NCBI RefSeq assembly: GCF_904849725.1
Contig: NC_058522.1
Location: 431,921,529-431,985,528 of the forward strand
Origin: Hordeum vulgare subsp. vulgare
Taxonomy: Eukaryota > Streptophyta > Magnoliopsida > Poales > Poaceae
Direction of reading: 5' to 3'
DNA length: 64,000 nt
Positions 46,128 through 58,119 of this stretch are shown in pieces (positions within the stretch are counted from its first letter, which is position 1; every line of letters begins with the position of its first letter). Below the pieces are notes generated by a model. That model searched no databases and was not told the origin of the DNA. It saw nothing but the letters and a program-made list of their open reading frames with translations. Both the position numbers and the translations under genes were made by a program.

Positions 46128-46355
46128 CTCCCTCCGTTTCATAAGGTATTGCGTTCATGTTTTTAGTGATTTAATTTTAACCATAACTTTGATCAGCATG
46201 AACGACTGCGGCAAAAGCAAAAATTATATTATCAAATTTTATAATTGAAAGAACTTTTGCTGCCGCCGTAGTCGTCTACGATTGGTTAAATTTATAATAA
46301 ATTTAAATCTTAAAAAACACGGACGTACTGTATATCATGAAATGGAAGAAGGGGG
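46128..46355. mobile_element. Stowaway-type MITE (Tc1/Mariner)
   Basis: This 228-bp element starts ctccctccgtttcataa and ends catgaaatggaagaaggggg (inverted form of the start). It is flanked by TA at 46126-46127 and 46356-46357. Inside, 46202-46275 can fold into a second hairpin with arms around acgactgcggcaaaag. Confidence 0.78.
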
Positions 46356-46357
46356 TA

Positions 46358-47253
46358 CTGACAGTGGAAGACGAATTCGTTGTACGAGCAACCCGGCCAC
46401 GGCCAAGTGGGAACGGAACGGATGGATGAAAGGGCTCGAGAATAGGAATATACAGCTAGATGCTCCTCGCTAATCCGGCCGTGGCACGCAGCTGTGGAAT
46501 AAACAAAACGCAGTCGGTGACACGATGGGAGGACAACACCCTTCTTTGCCCAATCAGCCTGCTCCCCTGTCTGGAAAATGACTGGCAGCTGGCTTATATT
46601 CTGTGCGTATACAGCATGATTCTTCGTTCTGGCTCAATGCCATCGACTACGTTGACTCCGTGGTTCTGCGCACTCTCGAGACCATGGGTAACGAAATAGT
46701 CGTTTTGTAAAGAATAAGGTGAGCGGATTCCACACCCTGAGTTTTACTTACTCATGGAAACACTCGTATTCACACAATCACCATGAAGATACAAGTGCAT
46801 CCGACAGGATCAAATACGGTTTGGGCAGTTGTCCTATCCAAAGCACACACAGTACCATGCACGGCCGTGCAGGCAAAATCCGTGGCCCCGTGTAAAAATA
46901 AAATATAGGTCCTACCTCATAAAATAAATAAATTAACAAGCAATTATAATCTATATGATATAATGTCTAATTTCATCTAATCTCGTGTCATGTCCAGTTA
47001 AACCGTTATAATGCGATTTTTAATCAAGGAAGCAAGAACCAATCTCTAATAACGAAGTAACGATCCCTGCAGAAATTTAATTAGGATTTAAAGATTAGGA
47101 GTAGGACTGCAGGAGTTAAAGTTAATCAAAAGGACAAGCGAGGGGCAGCCGGCTACCTGTTTTGGCGAGAGGAGCATGTCGATCACACAAAGTTAATCGG
47201 AAGGGGCAAGCTTGTCGCCCCGCCTGTGGCCGTGCTACCCGTCGCCAACTCTA
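46358..47253. other. Unassigned low-repeat sequence
   Basis: I see no transposon ends, RNA gene or ORF with recognisable content. 46890-47120 is AT-rich. Confidence 0.4.
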
Positions 47254-47363
47254 GATGCAATCGATTTTGATCTGGTCTAGATGCGTCATCTCGCCTCCTG
47301 TGGATGTGATCGATTTTGATCTGGTCTAAATATGTCACCTCGCCTCATGTGGATGCGATCGAT
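47254..47363. repeat. 49-bp tandem repeat, 2.3 copies
   Basis: Units start at 47254, 47303 and 47352 (gatgcaatcgattttgat variants). Confidence 0.88.
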
Positions 47364-47942
47364 ATTTCTTGCCATCTCGATACGCCTACATGGTTTCTAT
47401 CTAGGCGCCCACACACTTGCCACATGTATGAATCAACAACATAGTAGATCACACAATTAAGATAATTAAAAATTAGATGTACATTTTGTTGTATATAAGA
47501 TGTCGGTTGAAAGATTAATAGACAAAGTCCTAAACCTTGACTAGTTGGCTTACCATCGAACAATTCGAGTGCACTATCAAGGATTTGGGAGCCGGTGTCG
47601 CCTAGTTTAATCGGACTAAATCTAATCAGGCGTAGTGAGGTAAGAAGCAGCAGTGGCAGCGACAGCGACAACCTCCAATAATGTGTTAATCACGTCGGGG
47701 CTAACATATTCTTTTAGGGTAATGTCCTAGCCTCATAGGCTAGTAGTTAATGCATCGAGCAGGAGGCCTCGGGGACCAACGGACCAACGTCATGCAAAGC
47801 CCAGCGCACACTAGTACATAGACATTGGGGGGGGGCAAAATTTATGGGCTCTATGTGGATTGCACACTCTACACACCTATGGGCCCGACCCTTGCACCAT
47901 GAAACAACTAAAAAATAGAACCAAGTCCCTAGGAAGCCGTGA
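47364..47942. other. Unassigned sequence left of E6 LTR
   Basis: No element was recognised; contains a G-run at 47827-47836. The true start of the E6 LTR may lie here, but no TG boundary was found. Confidence 0.35.
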
Positions 47943-48011
47943 CTTCCTCTCGTTCCCTTCTCAAACCCTAGGCCGCTAGGGCTTCCTCTCGTTCCCTTCT
48001 CAAACCCCAGG
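47943..48011 (+). repeat. 39-bp tandem duplication, second unit split by an insertion
   Basis: Unit 1 is 47943-47981. Unit 2 begins at 47982 and is cut after 48011 by a solo LTR; its last nine bases (ccgctaggg) are at 49510-49518. Confidence 0.88.
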
Positions 48012-49504
48012 TGTAGGGTTAAAAGTATGTTTAGAGGAGGGTAACTGGACTACTTGATCAAAACTAAACTGCACACATTTTTCAATTTTATCGGTTGGCA
48101 AGTTTCAATGATTTTACCAAGTCTAGCTCACCCTACACATGCAAGTATACGAGTTGTGCAGCGGAAAGTAGAGACATTGCAAGTGAATGTAAACGAGGGT
48201 TAGGAAGATCAGACGCAATGAAGACACGAAGATTTTTTGCGTGGTTCCAATAGGTGGTGCTATCATACGCCAACGTCGATGAAGACTTCCACCCATGGAG
48301 GGTTGTGATTGCATGAGTCCATGGAGGGCTCCACCCATGAAGAAGCAACCTTGCCTATTCCACTATGGCTTATGTCCACAAAGGACTAGCCTCACTCTGG
48401 GTAGATCTTCACGAAATAGGTGATCCCCTTGCCCTTAGAAACTTCTTGGTTCAACTCCACATGATTTGGAGGCTTCCAAGCAACACATAACCAATCTAGG
48501 AGACACCACTCTTCAAAAGGTAATAAATGTTGTATGGATGATGAACTCCTTTCTCTTGTTCTTCAAAAGATAGTCTCCTCAACACTCAATCACCCTCTCA
48601 CATAATTTGGCTTTGTAGAAGAGGATGATTGGTTGGAAATCAACTTAGGGAGGCTATAAATTAAGATTCATATGGTAGAAATGGAATATCTTCTCAACAC
48701 ATGAGTAGGTGGTTCTCTGTGAGAAAATGAATGGTGGAAGTGTAGATACGTTCTGACTTCTAAGTGCTCTCTCTCCAAGTGAGAGGGTGGTGGAGGGGTA
48801 TATATAGCCTTCACCAAAGATCCAAAGGTTGCAACATTATTGTCCAACTTGATGACACTGAAGTAAAAAAACTCGGTGCAACCGATTAGTGCAAAATGTC
48901 CCAGCTTTTGGCTTTTCGGTGAGACTGAATAAAACATCTCGGTGAGATCGATTCGGCTTAACCTAGACAGCTCCATCACTTCGATGACTCTGAAATTAAA
49001 TCTCGGAAATTCCGAAACTCAAAATCCCAACCATAGAAACTTGTTCACTGCTTTCCGATTCCACTGAATGTAGTCTCGGTTACATCAAGAAATTAGGATT
49101 TGGCTTAGGGTTTTGTCTCGTGCTCACTCGGTGAGACCGAAGTGGAAAACTTGGTGGCACCAATTTGGCAGTGTAGGGTTTTGGACAAAATTGTTTGTGA
49201 GGTAATGATTGAGTCTTTTGGTAGCATATCTCTAAGCACTTGAGAAACCATATCATCATCTACCTCATCCTTTTTAAATAGTATTGGCTTTCCTATGTAC
49301 TCAATGGGATCAAATTATGTAAAGTAAAATGTAGTCTTGAAGCTTTTGCGAGTATAAATCTTTCGCATCCAAGGGGTTGCTCAACATGTCATAGCGAATC
49401 CATTCATTGAACTTTTCCTGAAATATACTTGATAAGCTTAATAGTTAATGAGCTAAATGTTGTTTTTAATAACCAAAACCTCCTAGGGAGAATTGGAGCT
49501 TTCA
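48012..49504 (+). mobile_element. Solo LTR, unclassified LTR retrotransposon
   Basis: This 1493-bp block begins tgtagggttaaaagtatg and ends aattggagctttca (TG...CA). It is flanked by CCAGG at 48007-48011 and CTAGG at 49505-49509, a target duplication with one mismatch. The uninterrupted first 39-bp unit shows CTAGG at that point, so the left copy has mutated. The body has several 'ctcggtgagaccga'-like phrases seen in Triticeae LTRs. Family not named. Confidence 0.7.
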
Positions 49505-49911
49505 CTAGGCCGCTAGGGAAACATGACTAAACAAAACTTCTCATGTGTCCTCGGGAGCGTTTTCTTTATATAAGGGTACTTTCAGGCATGTCCGTTTCTA
49601 TAAAAAGGATTTGGCTATCTTGCTACACCTTTTCTAGTATTGTTACTTGCCACTTGTTATGAATTATCTTGCTAGAAAACTATCTATCACCATTACTTAC
49701 AACACTTGCAGAGAATACCTTGTTGATAACTGTTTATCATTTCCTTCTGCCCTCGCTGGGTTTGACACTCTTACTTATTGAAAGGACTACGATTGATTCC
49801 CTATACTTGTGGGTCATCAAGACTCTTTTCTCGCGTTGTTGCTAGGGAGTGGAGCGCCTTTGGTAAGGAAACATTTTTGATATGTGCTGAAATTTACTGT
49901 TGCTTATCACT

Positions 49912-50060
49912 ATGAACGGTCACCTTTTGAGTGTCTTGTTCGGGGCATCTTCACCTCTAACGGAAGTTGAGGAAATTGTTCCTCAATCTACTGAACATGT
50001 TGAAAATATTTATTATCAGATTCCTTCGGGTATGGTAGAGAAACCATTGTCAAATCCTTA
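49912..50060 (+). pseudogene. E6 gag N-terminus, truncated
   Basis: ATG at 49912 opens MNGHLLSVLFGASSPL and stays open for about 50 codons until E7 cuts it. It is acidic with no domain visible. Its place after LTR, PBS and leader suggests gag. Confidence 0.5.
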
Positions 50061-53000
50061 TGTGACATCCCCGGATTAGGCTACAATAATCTCGGTTTGA
50101 ACTACACTAAACCTATGCAAAGGATGCCACGTCATCGTGATTCTATTATTGATCTCGTGTTAGTCGAAAACCAAGTCGAGTTCGAAATTTAAAAATAAAG
50201 TCGAACGAGAAACGTTTTGTGATGTTAAGTAAAAATGTCGAGAGAGTTGCTGAAATTCCCTAATAAGTTATAAAAGTGAATTGGTCATTTATAATAATAT
50301 TAAAAGTCCTATATAATTAGAACACAAAGTATTTAAGAAAAATAATAAATGAAAAGGAATATGTAAAAAAAGGATTAAAATAAGTAAATATATTAAAAAA
50401 CGAAAAAGGGAAAAGCCCCTGGCCCAACTAGGCCAAGTTGGCCCACCCGGCCAGGCCCCCAACTAGCGCTCCCAACTCCCACTGAAACCCTAGTCGATCC
50501 CGTCGCCCCACTCGTCCCCCTGCCCGCCGCAACCCCCTCGACCGCAACCCCCTCGAGGCCACCTAATCCCCCCTCGACCGCAACCCTTCCCCCCTCGATT
50601 GCAACCCCCTCCTCACGGGAGCCCCTCTCCACCTACCGCCCAACCCCCACCTACCACGATGGAGCCCCCACCAACCCATCGAGAGTCCCTCCTCTCTCGG
50701 CATCTCTCCCTCCCTCCCCACGGCCCCTCGCCCCAGATCTCTCATTCCTTCTCTCCTCTCGATTCTCTCCCTTCCTCCCAGGGACCGAGAGCCTCACCTC
50801 CCGAGCCCCCACCTACCCCACGAGCCCCCTTCCCTCCCATCCCGTCGGCCTCCCTCCCCTGGAGACCGAACCCCATCCCACCTCGTCTCCCACCGAGGTC
50901 GAGGCCCTTCCCTGCGCCCCTCCCCGCCGGGTGTCACCCACACCCGGCCGGAGCTGCCACTCCGGCGGCCCTCACCTCCCCGTCGGCCGTCACTCACCGG
51001 CCCCCCTCTCGGCGGCTCCATCCCTGGGGGGCCCTCCTCACCGGGGCCCCTCTCGGCGACCCTCCGGCCGGCCCTCCTCATCAACGACCTCACCGGAACC
51101 GCGCCACCGTCACCACCGCGTCTTCCACCACGCCGCCTCCTCCGCCTCCCGAGAACTCCGGCTTCACCGGGCCCTCTTGTCAACGTCGGTGAGCCCCTTT
51201 TCGGGCTCCTCCCACCATCACCTTCCTCGCGCCGTCCCGGTTCCATTCCGGCAAACGGCGCTCCGTTCCGACGCCGTTAGGATTGAGTAGGTGATGGGGA
51301 GATGTATCTCTCTGTGTGTTGTTGAGTCTGTGTTGTTAACAGAGAGAGTTAGGAGATGAGATGAGAAAAAGAAAAATAGATAAAAGGACGTATGTATGTA
51401 TTAGATGCCGTACATATTTTATATGTATGAGATGCACGTATGTATGTATTTATGTATGTAGGTATGTGGAGAAATACGTTATGGTGTTATATGGGTAAAT
51501 ATGTGTATGTGGCCTAAGCCACTTAGGTAATTAGATTAATTAGAGTATGACACGTGGGTCCCCCACTAAATTAATATGGTTAATTAATAATTAAACCTAA
51601 TTTAAAATGTGTGTCTATGACGCTCGGGACCCACTGGTTAGTTGACCAGTCAACTGCTGATGTCAGCATAACATCATGCTGATGTCATAATAGCTATTAA
51701 TTAAATTAATTAAATCTGTTTTTAATTCCTAATTATTGAAGAAAACTTTAAAAATTAATATAAAATAAACCGTAAGTCAGATCAAAATATTTTCAACATG
51801 AAAGTTGATCAGCAGAACGAGACGAACCCAGATAAACGGTCCATTCGTGTGTAACGCGTCCCTAGCATAGCAAACGTGGAATTTTTCCATCGTTTTCCAT
51901 CTAACCGGTAGTAGCCAGAGACCCGGAAAATATCGTGAGATATTCTTCCGACCCGTCTATGACGGATGTTGCTGCGTTAGCTCATGTCTAGCCTTCATCT
52001 TGCCATGTCATGCATTGTGTTGCACAGTTGCTATTATTTATTGTTTCTTCCCCCTCTTCTTACCGGTAGACCCCGAGACTGACGCTGCTGCGAGGTACAT
52101 CTACGACCCTGCCGATCAGTCCTTTGTCGTAGAGCAGCAAGGCAAGCAAACCCCCCTTTATCATTCCTATATCGCCTATGTCTTTCTTCCTACTGCTTGC
52201 ATTAGTATTTTGCTACTGTTGTAGTTAGCTCCTATATCTGATGCATAGCCTATTTTTGATGAACTGCTACTTTCAGCACTGTACTTTAAATCTACTTAGT
52301 ATAGGTGGAGCAGTCATCCCCTCTGACGCCGTAGTCCAGTTGCCCCGCTTGTTTTCAAATCTCGATCCCTGATCGACGAGCCAGACCCGACAAAGTACAT
52401 ACACCCCCCTTAGTTGTACGACGCTACAGAGATACTATCGGGTACCGAGGGTGACACCTCGCTAAGTACTCGTGATGATATCTCTGTAGTATAGCTAGTC
52501 GGTCATGGTTATCGAGGGTGATTCCTCTTTCACCATTCCCGAAGATGCCTGTGTCGTGCAACCCCTCAAGTGCGGGACCCCCGAGGGTGATTCCTCTAAG
52601 CCCACCTTGATGGATACATCGTTCGGAATCCAACGAGTGATACCTCGGATTCCCCCCGATGTTACAACCACACAGTTACTCGACCATGTTACTAAGATCA
52701 TTGGTGATTAGTTGTTAAGACGGGTGGATTCCCGCGAGATTGTGTCGATGGCCTAATTAAAATGATAATGGATTTGGGTATTTGATCTGGGTTGGTTGGA
52801 GACCTTTTCGCACTAACCGTCTGCGTGGGAAGAATTATGGGTACTCGACATCGGGTATCAGCCGAAGCTCTTCAGACGTCAGCGATGTAGCGGCTCGCGC
52901 CCGAGTGGTCCCGAGATGCATTGCGCTTGTGATTAAGGGGTGCTAGGACTGACGTTGGCCGCCCTCGCATCGTGAAGGAGAGCGAAGGGGAACTGGGCCC

Positions 53001-53991
53001 ATGAACCCTTTGCGCTTAGGATTTAGACCGGCGGGATGGCCTCTCTGCTGAGCTTAGGTGGGGCTGCGACGTGTCGATATTCCGAGGCCGGGCAGGACCC
53101 AGAAAAGTGTGTCCGACCAGAGTGTTATCGAGCGCGTCGGGACATGTGGTGCTCCCCTGAAGGGATGAAAATTAACTATTCGAATAGCCGTGTCCATGGT
53201 TACAGGACGACTTGGAGTTGGGCCCTGATCTTATACAACTACAATTGTTACTTAACTGGAATTAGTTGCCTCGGGATTGCTTCCTCGCAGGGAGTCGAGG
53301 GACGACCCTTGGGCGTGACCTCACTTTAATACTGCTGCAACAATATGACTATTATTTGTGTTACACCTATTCTACCCTCGTCTATTGCTGCAAGACCCTG
53401 AAGATGCTAGTCTTTGATAGGACTAGGCCTTCTCTCTCTATTATCGCATTGCTGCAGTCAGTCCACATATAACCACCCCCTTCTTTGATACTGATGCATA
53501 CTTGGAATAGTTCTGATGTAAGACTTGCGAGTACTTTGGATGAGTACTCACCGCTGCTTTGCTCCCCCCCCTTTGTCCCCTTGATCCGTTGTTGCGACCA
53601 GATGATGGAGCCCAGGAGATGGAGGTCCCCGCCGACGGCGACTGCTACCCCGACGGTGCCTACTACTACGTGGAGGCCGCTGAAGACCAGGAGTAGTTAG
53701 AAGGTTCCCAGGCAGGAGGCCTCGCCTCGTTCGATCGTTGTATCTTTTGTGCTAGCCTTCTCTAAGGCACCCCACGTTTTATGTCTGTACTCAGATATTG
53801 TTGCTTCCGCTGACTCGTGTGTTTACCGAGCTTCCGTATTCTAGCCCTCAAGGCCCCTGGCTTGTAATATGAAGCTGATGTTGTTTTATTTGTGTCTAGA
53901 GTTGTGTTGTGATATCTCCCCGTGAGTCCTTGAGTTTGATTGTACGCATTTGCGTGTATGATTAGCGTACGGTTAAACCGAGGGCGTCACA
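50061..53991 (+). repeat. E7 5' LTR (3931 bp)
   Basis: It begins tgtgacatccccgg and ends gagggcgtcaca, giving matching 6-bp ends TGTGAC/GTCACA. A primer-binding site for initiator tRNA-Met follows at 53994. The size suits Tekay/Del chromoviruses. Base composition changes sharply: AT-rich 50060-50400, very GC-rich 50400-51290 (C-rich plus strand), then AT-rich. The proline-rich ORF at 50599-51192 is a by-product of C-richness and not a gene. Confidence 0.82.
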
Positions 53992-53993
53992 AG

Positions 53994-54007
53994 TTGGTAT
54001 CAGAGCC
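53994..54007 (+). other. E7 primer-binding site (initiator tRNA-Met)
   Basis: ttggtatcagagcc, two bases after the LTR end, is complementary to the 3' end of plant initiator tRNA-Met. Confidence 0.85.
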
Positions 54008-57000
54008 GACTGCCTGTAGGTATCCCCCTTTCCAACTCCTTGGCCGAAGTTGAGTCTAGTGTTTGGAAAACTTTACTAACACCGATGTTGTGGCTTACGG
54101 GCCCACATCTCAATTGGGTGGTATTAGTATCTTTTACTCCTTTCCTATACTCTGGGATCTACTCTCTCTTCTCTTTCGGGTTAAAGATTTTACTAACTCT
54201 AACATTAGGTTCTCGTAAATATTTCCTCCCAAAGAGCCCCGTAATTCCAGACGATGGCTTAATCCGTCAGAAGACTTTGATGGTACTCTCCGATGTTTCT
54301 CTCGAGAACTTGTGCCCATCGCTCTTGCGAGTTCCCTTCCTCCGACAACCCTTGTGGATGACTGTATACAAATGTCATTCATATTTTCTTTCCAAATGCT
54401 CTTGTTTTTACGAGATGCAACGAATTATCTTATCGAGGATTCGTCCGTCGTCAGTTGTCGTGGGTTTCGAAAGTTCTTTGAATTACTATTTGATTTTCGG
54501 AATCCCCAGTAACCTATAGCTTTTGACCTTTTTCACCTGCTTGTGTTATGGTTAAATCCATATGTCTAGCCGCATTCATTAAATTCCTTTGTGAATTTCC
54601 TCTGATCTTATTGATTCTACCTTTGTGTAAATACGCACAATCATCTGTTGATATTCATAAATTATCTTCCGGCTCAGACGTCCTTCGAGACATAGCTGTT
54701 TCTCGACAAATCACCTGTGGTGGTTCTCCATCTAAATCCATTTAGCTTACTTGTATTGATTGGAGCATCTGAATCTGATACACCAATTTGGAAATCTTAA
54801 TTCCTCTGGTAATTAAGTATCGATTTTTTTATGTTCTATAACCCGATACATTGCATCCTTTCTCCCTCTGGTTGAGCACCGATACTCATATCAGATCATT
54901 TGTGGACTGCCAGGCTCATTCTGGGTTGTTATCCGACGGCATCCTTTGTTTTCGAAAATTCTTGTGATATTGTTCCCTTGATACATAATGCCATTGGTAA
55001 ATTGTGTCTTCTCCCTCTGATAAATTCTATCCTATACTTTTGTCGGCCATGCGCTGTTGTCAAGCATGTGTTAACTACTCTTGGAGTGTATGGTATATGT
55101 TCCTAAGATTCCCCGACGGGTTGAACCTATGCCTTCCTAAATCAATATGACTCGAATAGTTTTCACGAGTCTTCCTCTTCTGGTGTTTTGTCAGATATTC
55201 TTTCTAAGCTACAACCTGATCAGAGGCGAGGAGTAAATGGCAGGTGATGCATTGATGAAGTGGGAGTCAACCTTGAACTTTGTGTTCATGCCCATGGAAA
55301 TGACGTTGATCTTACCATAGAAGCTTCTCGTATCAATAATCATTCATTCGGTGGTTTAAATCTGGTATCTGTGATCTTGTCCTTTGCAATAGTGGTTCTA
55401 ACCATGTTGTTCTACATTGATTTCATTCTCAGACGAGTTAAAGTACTTGTCTTCTTGAGATCAACACACCGGTCCAAACCTTAAAGTTGGTCCACCTTCG
55501 AGTATTATTCCTTGTAGCTCGAGGATATCGCGGAGCTATGAAACTTCTTGTGAGCCCCTCATCAACTATGATATTTTTCTTAATTCCAGTTGCCTCGTGT
55601 TTGACTTGTTGGACACGCGAATACATCGATAACTGAATCGGGTATGCATTGCAATTCAACAACTTTTAGCAATCTTCCTTGTTTATGAGTTTGTACTCGA
55701 TCATGTCATTCCAAGCTGTTAAGCTACAACATCATCGTCATGTTGGAGCTTGACCATGCTCTCTATACCCTTCATCCCCGGAACACAATTCCAACTGTGC
55801 GTTAAGCTTGCATCGAGCTTTCCACATCATGTTGTTTGCCTTAAAAGGCAATCTCGATTCGGGGCTAGTAGTCTTATCTGTGGTTCCGACAATTTTTTGC
55901 TTCATTATTCCTTTACTTGATGATGTCGCTGAATGATTACATCTTCATGAAGCTTCTCGACTAATGTGTCGTGATCATCATCAACATTCTAAGCGCCTGC
56001 AGTGTATCGATCGAATGCATGATGAGAGATACCATCCTTGCCCCCTGATGATTTGTATTATCATCGACATTCTTGCTTGCCTTCCCTCCAACACAAGTGT
56101 GTTCATGTTTTGTGTTGTCCTTTGTGTTCCTCACTATCCAACTTATGTTATCTTCTACCTTGGAGTATTACTATATTTTCTGTCAAGAATGTTGAGAGCA
56201 TCATTGCACCTCTTAAGAATTCTTGATATAATAATACTTCTCGCCATCACCATCCATTTTTTGGTCCCGTGTTGTTTCTAACCGGTGTACCGACAGGTGA
56301 ACTCTGATGTGTGATCCTAATACTTTTGGCAACCCTATTGCCTTGAGGTTAACAACTAATTGATTCATTCTTAGAGTGTTGGATGTCGACTCATCATTTT
56401 TGACATTGGTTGTGCTACTCCGTCCATATTTCTGAGCGCACCATTCAACCAGTGTCTAATTGTTGTTGTTCCATCGAGAATTATACCATTTGATTTGACA
56501 AATGCTATCTTCTTGATATTATAATTTTGGAAATTCATCCCTATCGTAATCTTGAGGAATTGTTGTTGAGCCCGTCGGCCGCACCCTCAAGTTCTCCATG
56601 GCTCATGATGAAGCTCTTGAAAGCATTATCCTTGTGCCTAGCTCACGAAGAATATGTTGGATGGAAGAAGTGTTCTCCCCAAAATTCACGTGCACTCTTT
56701 CCGCCGTGAATATGTGAAAGTTTTGTTTCGCTTCCTCCTGGAAAATACCAAATCATTCATGCATGTGCGAAGTGTTATATGTTTTGAAGATTGTTATCTT
56801 GACTTCATATAATTTCTCTTAGCATGCGAAGCCACTGACTGATTTGATCAGGGAAAAGAAGTTCCTTCATAAGAGCTAATCTAGACTTACACATGGATCC
56901 TTGTTGTCCTCGATGATGGTTTCCAAATGAGAACTCAGATGCATTTTGACGTAAGAATTCTATGTGGGCACGAATGTTCTGACATTGTGTTCATGTGTGT

Positions 57001-58008
57001 TACAATCCAACTCATGATCCAATACTTGCTTCCGTAGCTCATATCAGGAGAATCTTGCATCTTCATCTTTCTTCCCAGGCATCTTGAGTCTGAGGTGTCC
57101 CGACACCAATCAGGTCTGAATCTCGGGCAGATATGATGTTTGGAACAATTTCCAATATTTATATCTTTGGTCTTATGTAATCTGGTACGGTGCTGTCTTT
57201 CCAACACACCAGGCCGATGGACCTATTGTTATAAATTCTTCCATATGTAAGATTCGCCATCCTTCCATGCGGAAACTATATGACTTATTTCATAAGTTGT
57301 TCCTGATGAATCCTCTTTTTGTACCCATTGGTCCGACCCTTACCTGATGACCATGTCGATACTACTTCGAAGCACGAATGTGATACTTCAAATTCCAACA
57401 GGAACATTGGAAGCGAAATGCTAAATTGTTCCTGATAAATTATCGAAACCACATGGTATGGGTAAACATCATGATTCTTCTTGCCTCTTTATCTAAATGG
57501 ATATGTACTTGATGACCTATCATGTATACCATGGTCTATGTTTTCCCCGGGAATGGTATACTTTAATACTTGTGTGTGTGAACACATTTTCCTTCCCATT
57601 GGTCTGTTTGACCTTTGTTGTGGCATAACTTATCTAAGCAGTGTTAATTCTCGGTATACAAATCTGTTAGTAAGATCATGTTACTATTGTCGATGACATT
57701 CCGGTAGCCGCCGGTGGACGAGAACTTTGCCTATTGGTCCGCCTCATTTCAACTAGCAGGAAAATGGTTCTATTCGTCCCCCGCCCTTGGTACCGACGTT
57801 GTTGCCAATATAACTGACAGGTTATCCCCTCACATGTCTTGCTACCAAGATCGTATAATATGTCACCCCTCTACCTACTCCCGGCCCACATGGTGGACCC
57901 ATAACCCAAAGTTCCACAGGATTGAAACCTGACTCTCCTGTACATCTTTGACTCCAAAGTATCCTTTACATTTGGCTTCGTATGGAATTCCAGAGGCACC
58001 GTTCAATG

Positions 58009-58119
58009 GAGCAATCACTCTTCGGTCCGGATATTATTCGACATGTTGAAGATGAAGTCCGCATTATTTATGAGAATCTGAAGGCTGCTCAGTCTCGTCA
58101 CCGGAGTCAGTATGACCGT
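58009..58119 (+). pseudogene. E7 integrase C-terminal remnant
   Basis: 37 codons read EQSLFGPDIIRHVEDEVR, then NLKAAQSRHRSQYDR. This matches the segment of chromoviral integrase where the core ends and an AQSRQKSYAD-like block begins. It is cut by E8 after position 58119, and the five bases before the cut (accgt) should reappear beyond E8. Confidence 0.78.

Larger units (their letters stand above)
47943..50060 (+). mobile_element. E6: 5' end of a gypsy element (LTR end, PBS remnant, start of gag)
   Basis: The LTR end ttgtgggtcatca at 49819 is followed by a damaged PBS (tctcgcgttgttgctaggga, compare tggcgccgttgccgggga) and a leader. A start codon at 49912 follows. The left limit of the LTR is uncertain. 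It is interrupted by a solo LTR (48012-49504) and truncated on the right by E7 at 50061. Confidence 0.65.
53992..58119 (+). mobile_element. E7 internal region, non-coding, truncated by E8
   Basis: Four kilobases without a gag-pol frame; only short ORFs (for example 54040-54519) without recognisable domains. Only the last part retains pol. This looks like a non-autonomous element whose coding region was replaced, or one too decayed to read. The remaining part and the 3' LTR lie beyond the window. Confidence 0.65.

Noticed and set aside
50599..51192. 197-codon proline-rich ORF
   Set aside because: It lies in the C-rich part of the E7 LTR. Opposite-strand ORFs overlap it equally well and composition alone explains the open frame.
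54040..54519. 159-codon ORF after the E7 PBS, at the position of gag
   Set aside because: No gag motif, hydrophobic mixed composition, no zinc knuckle, and the overlapping frames look similar.
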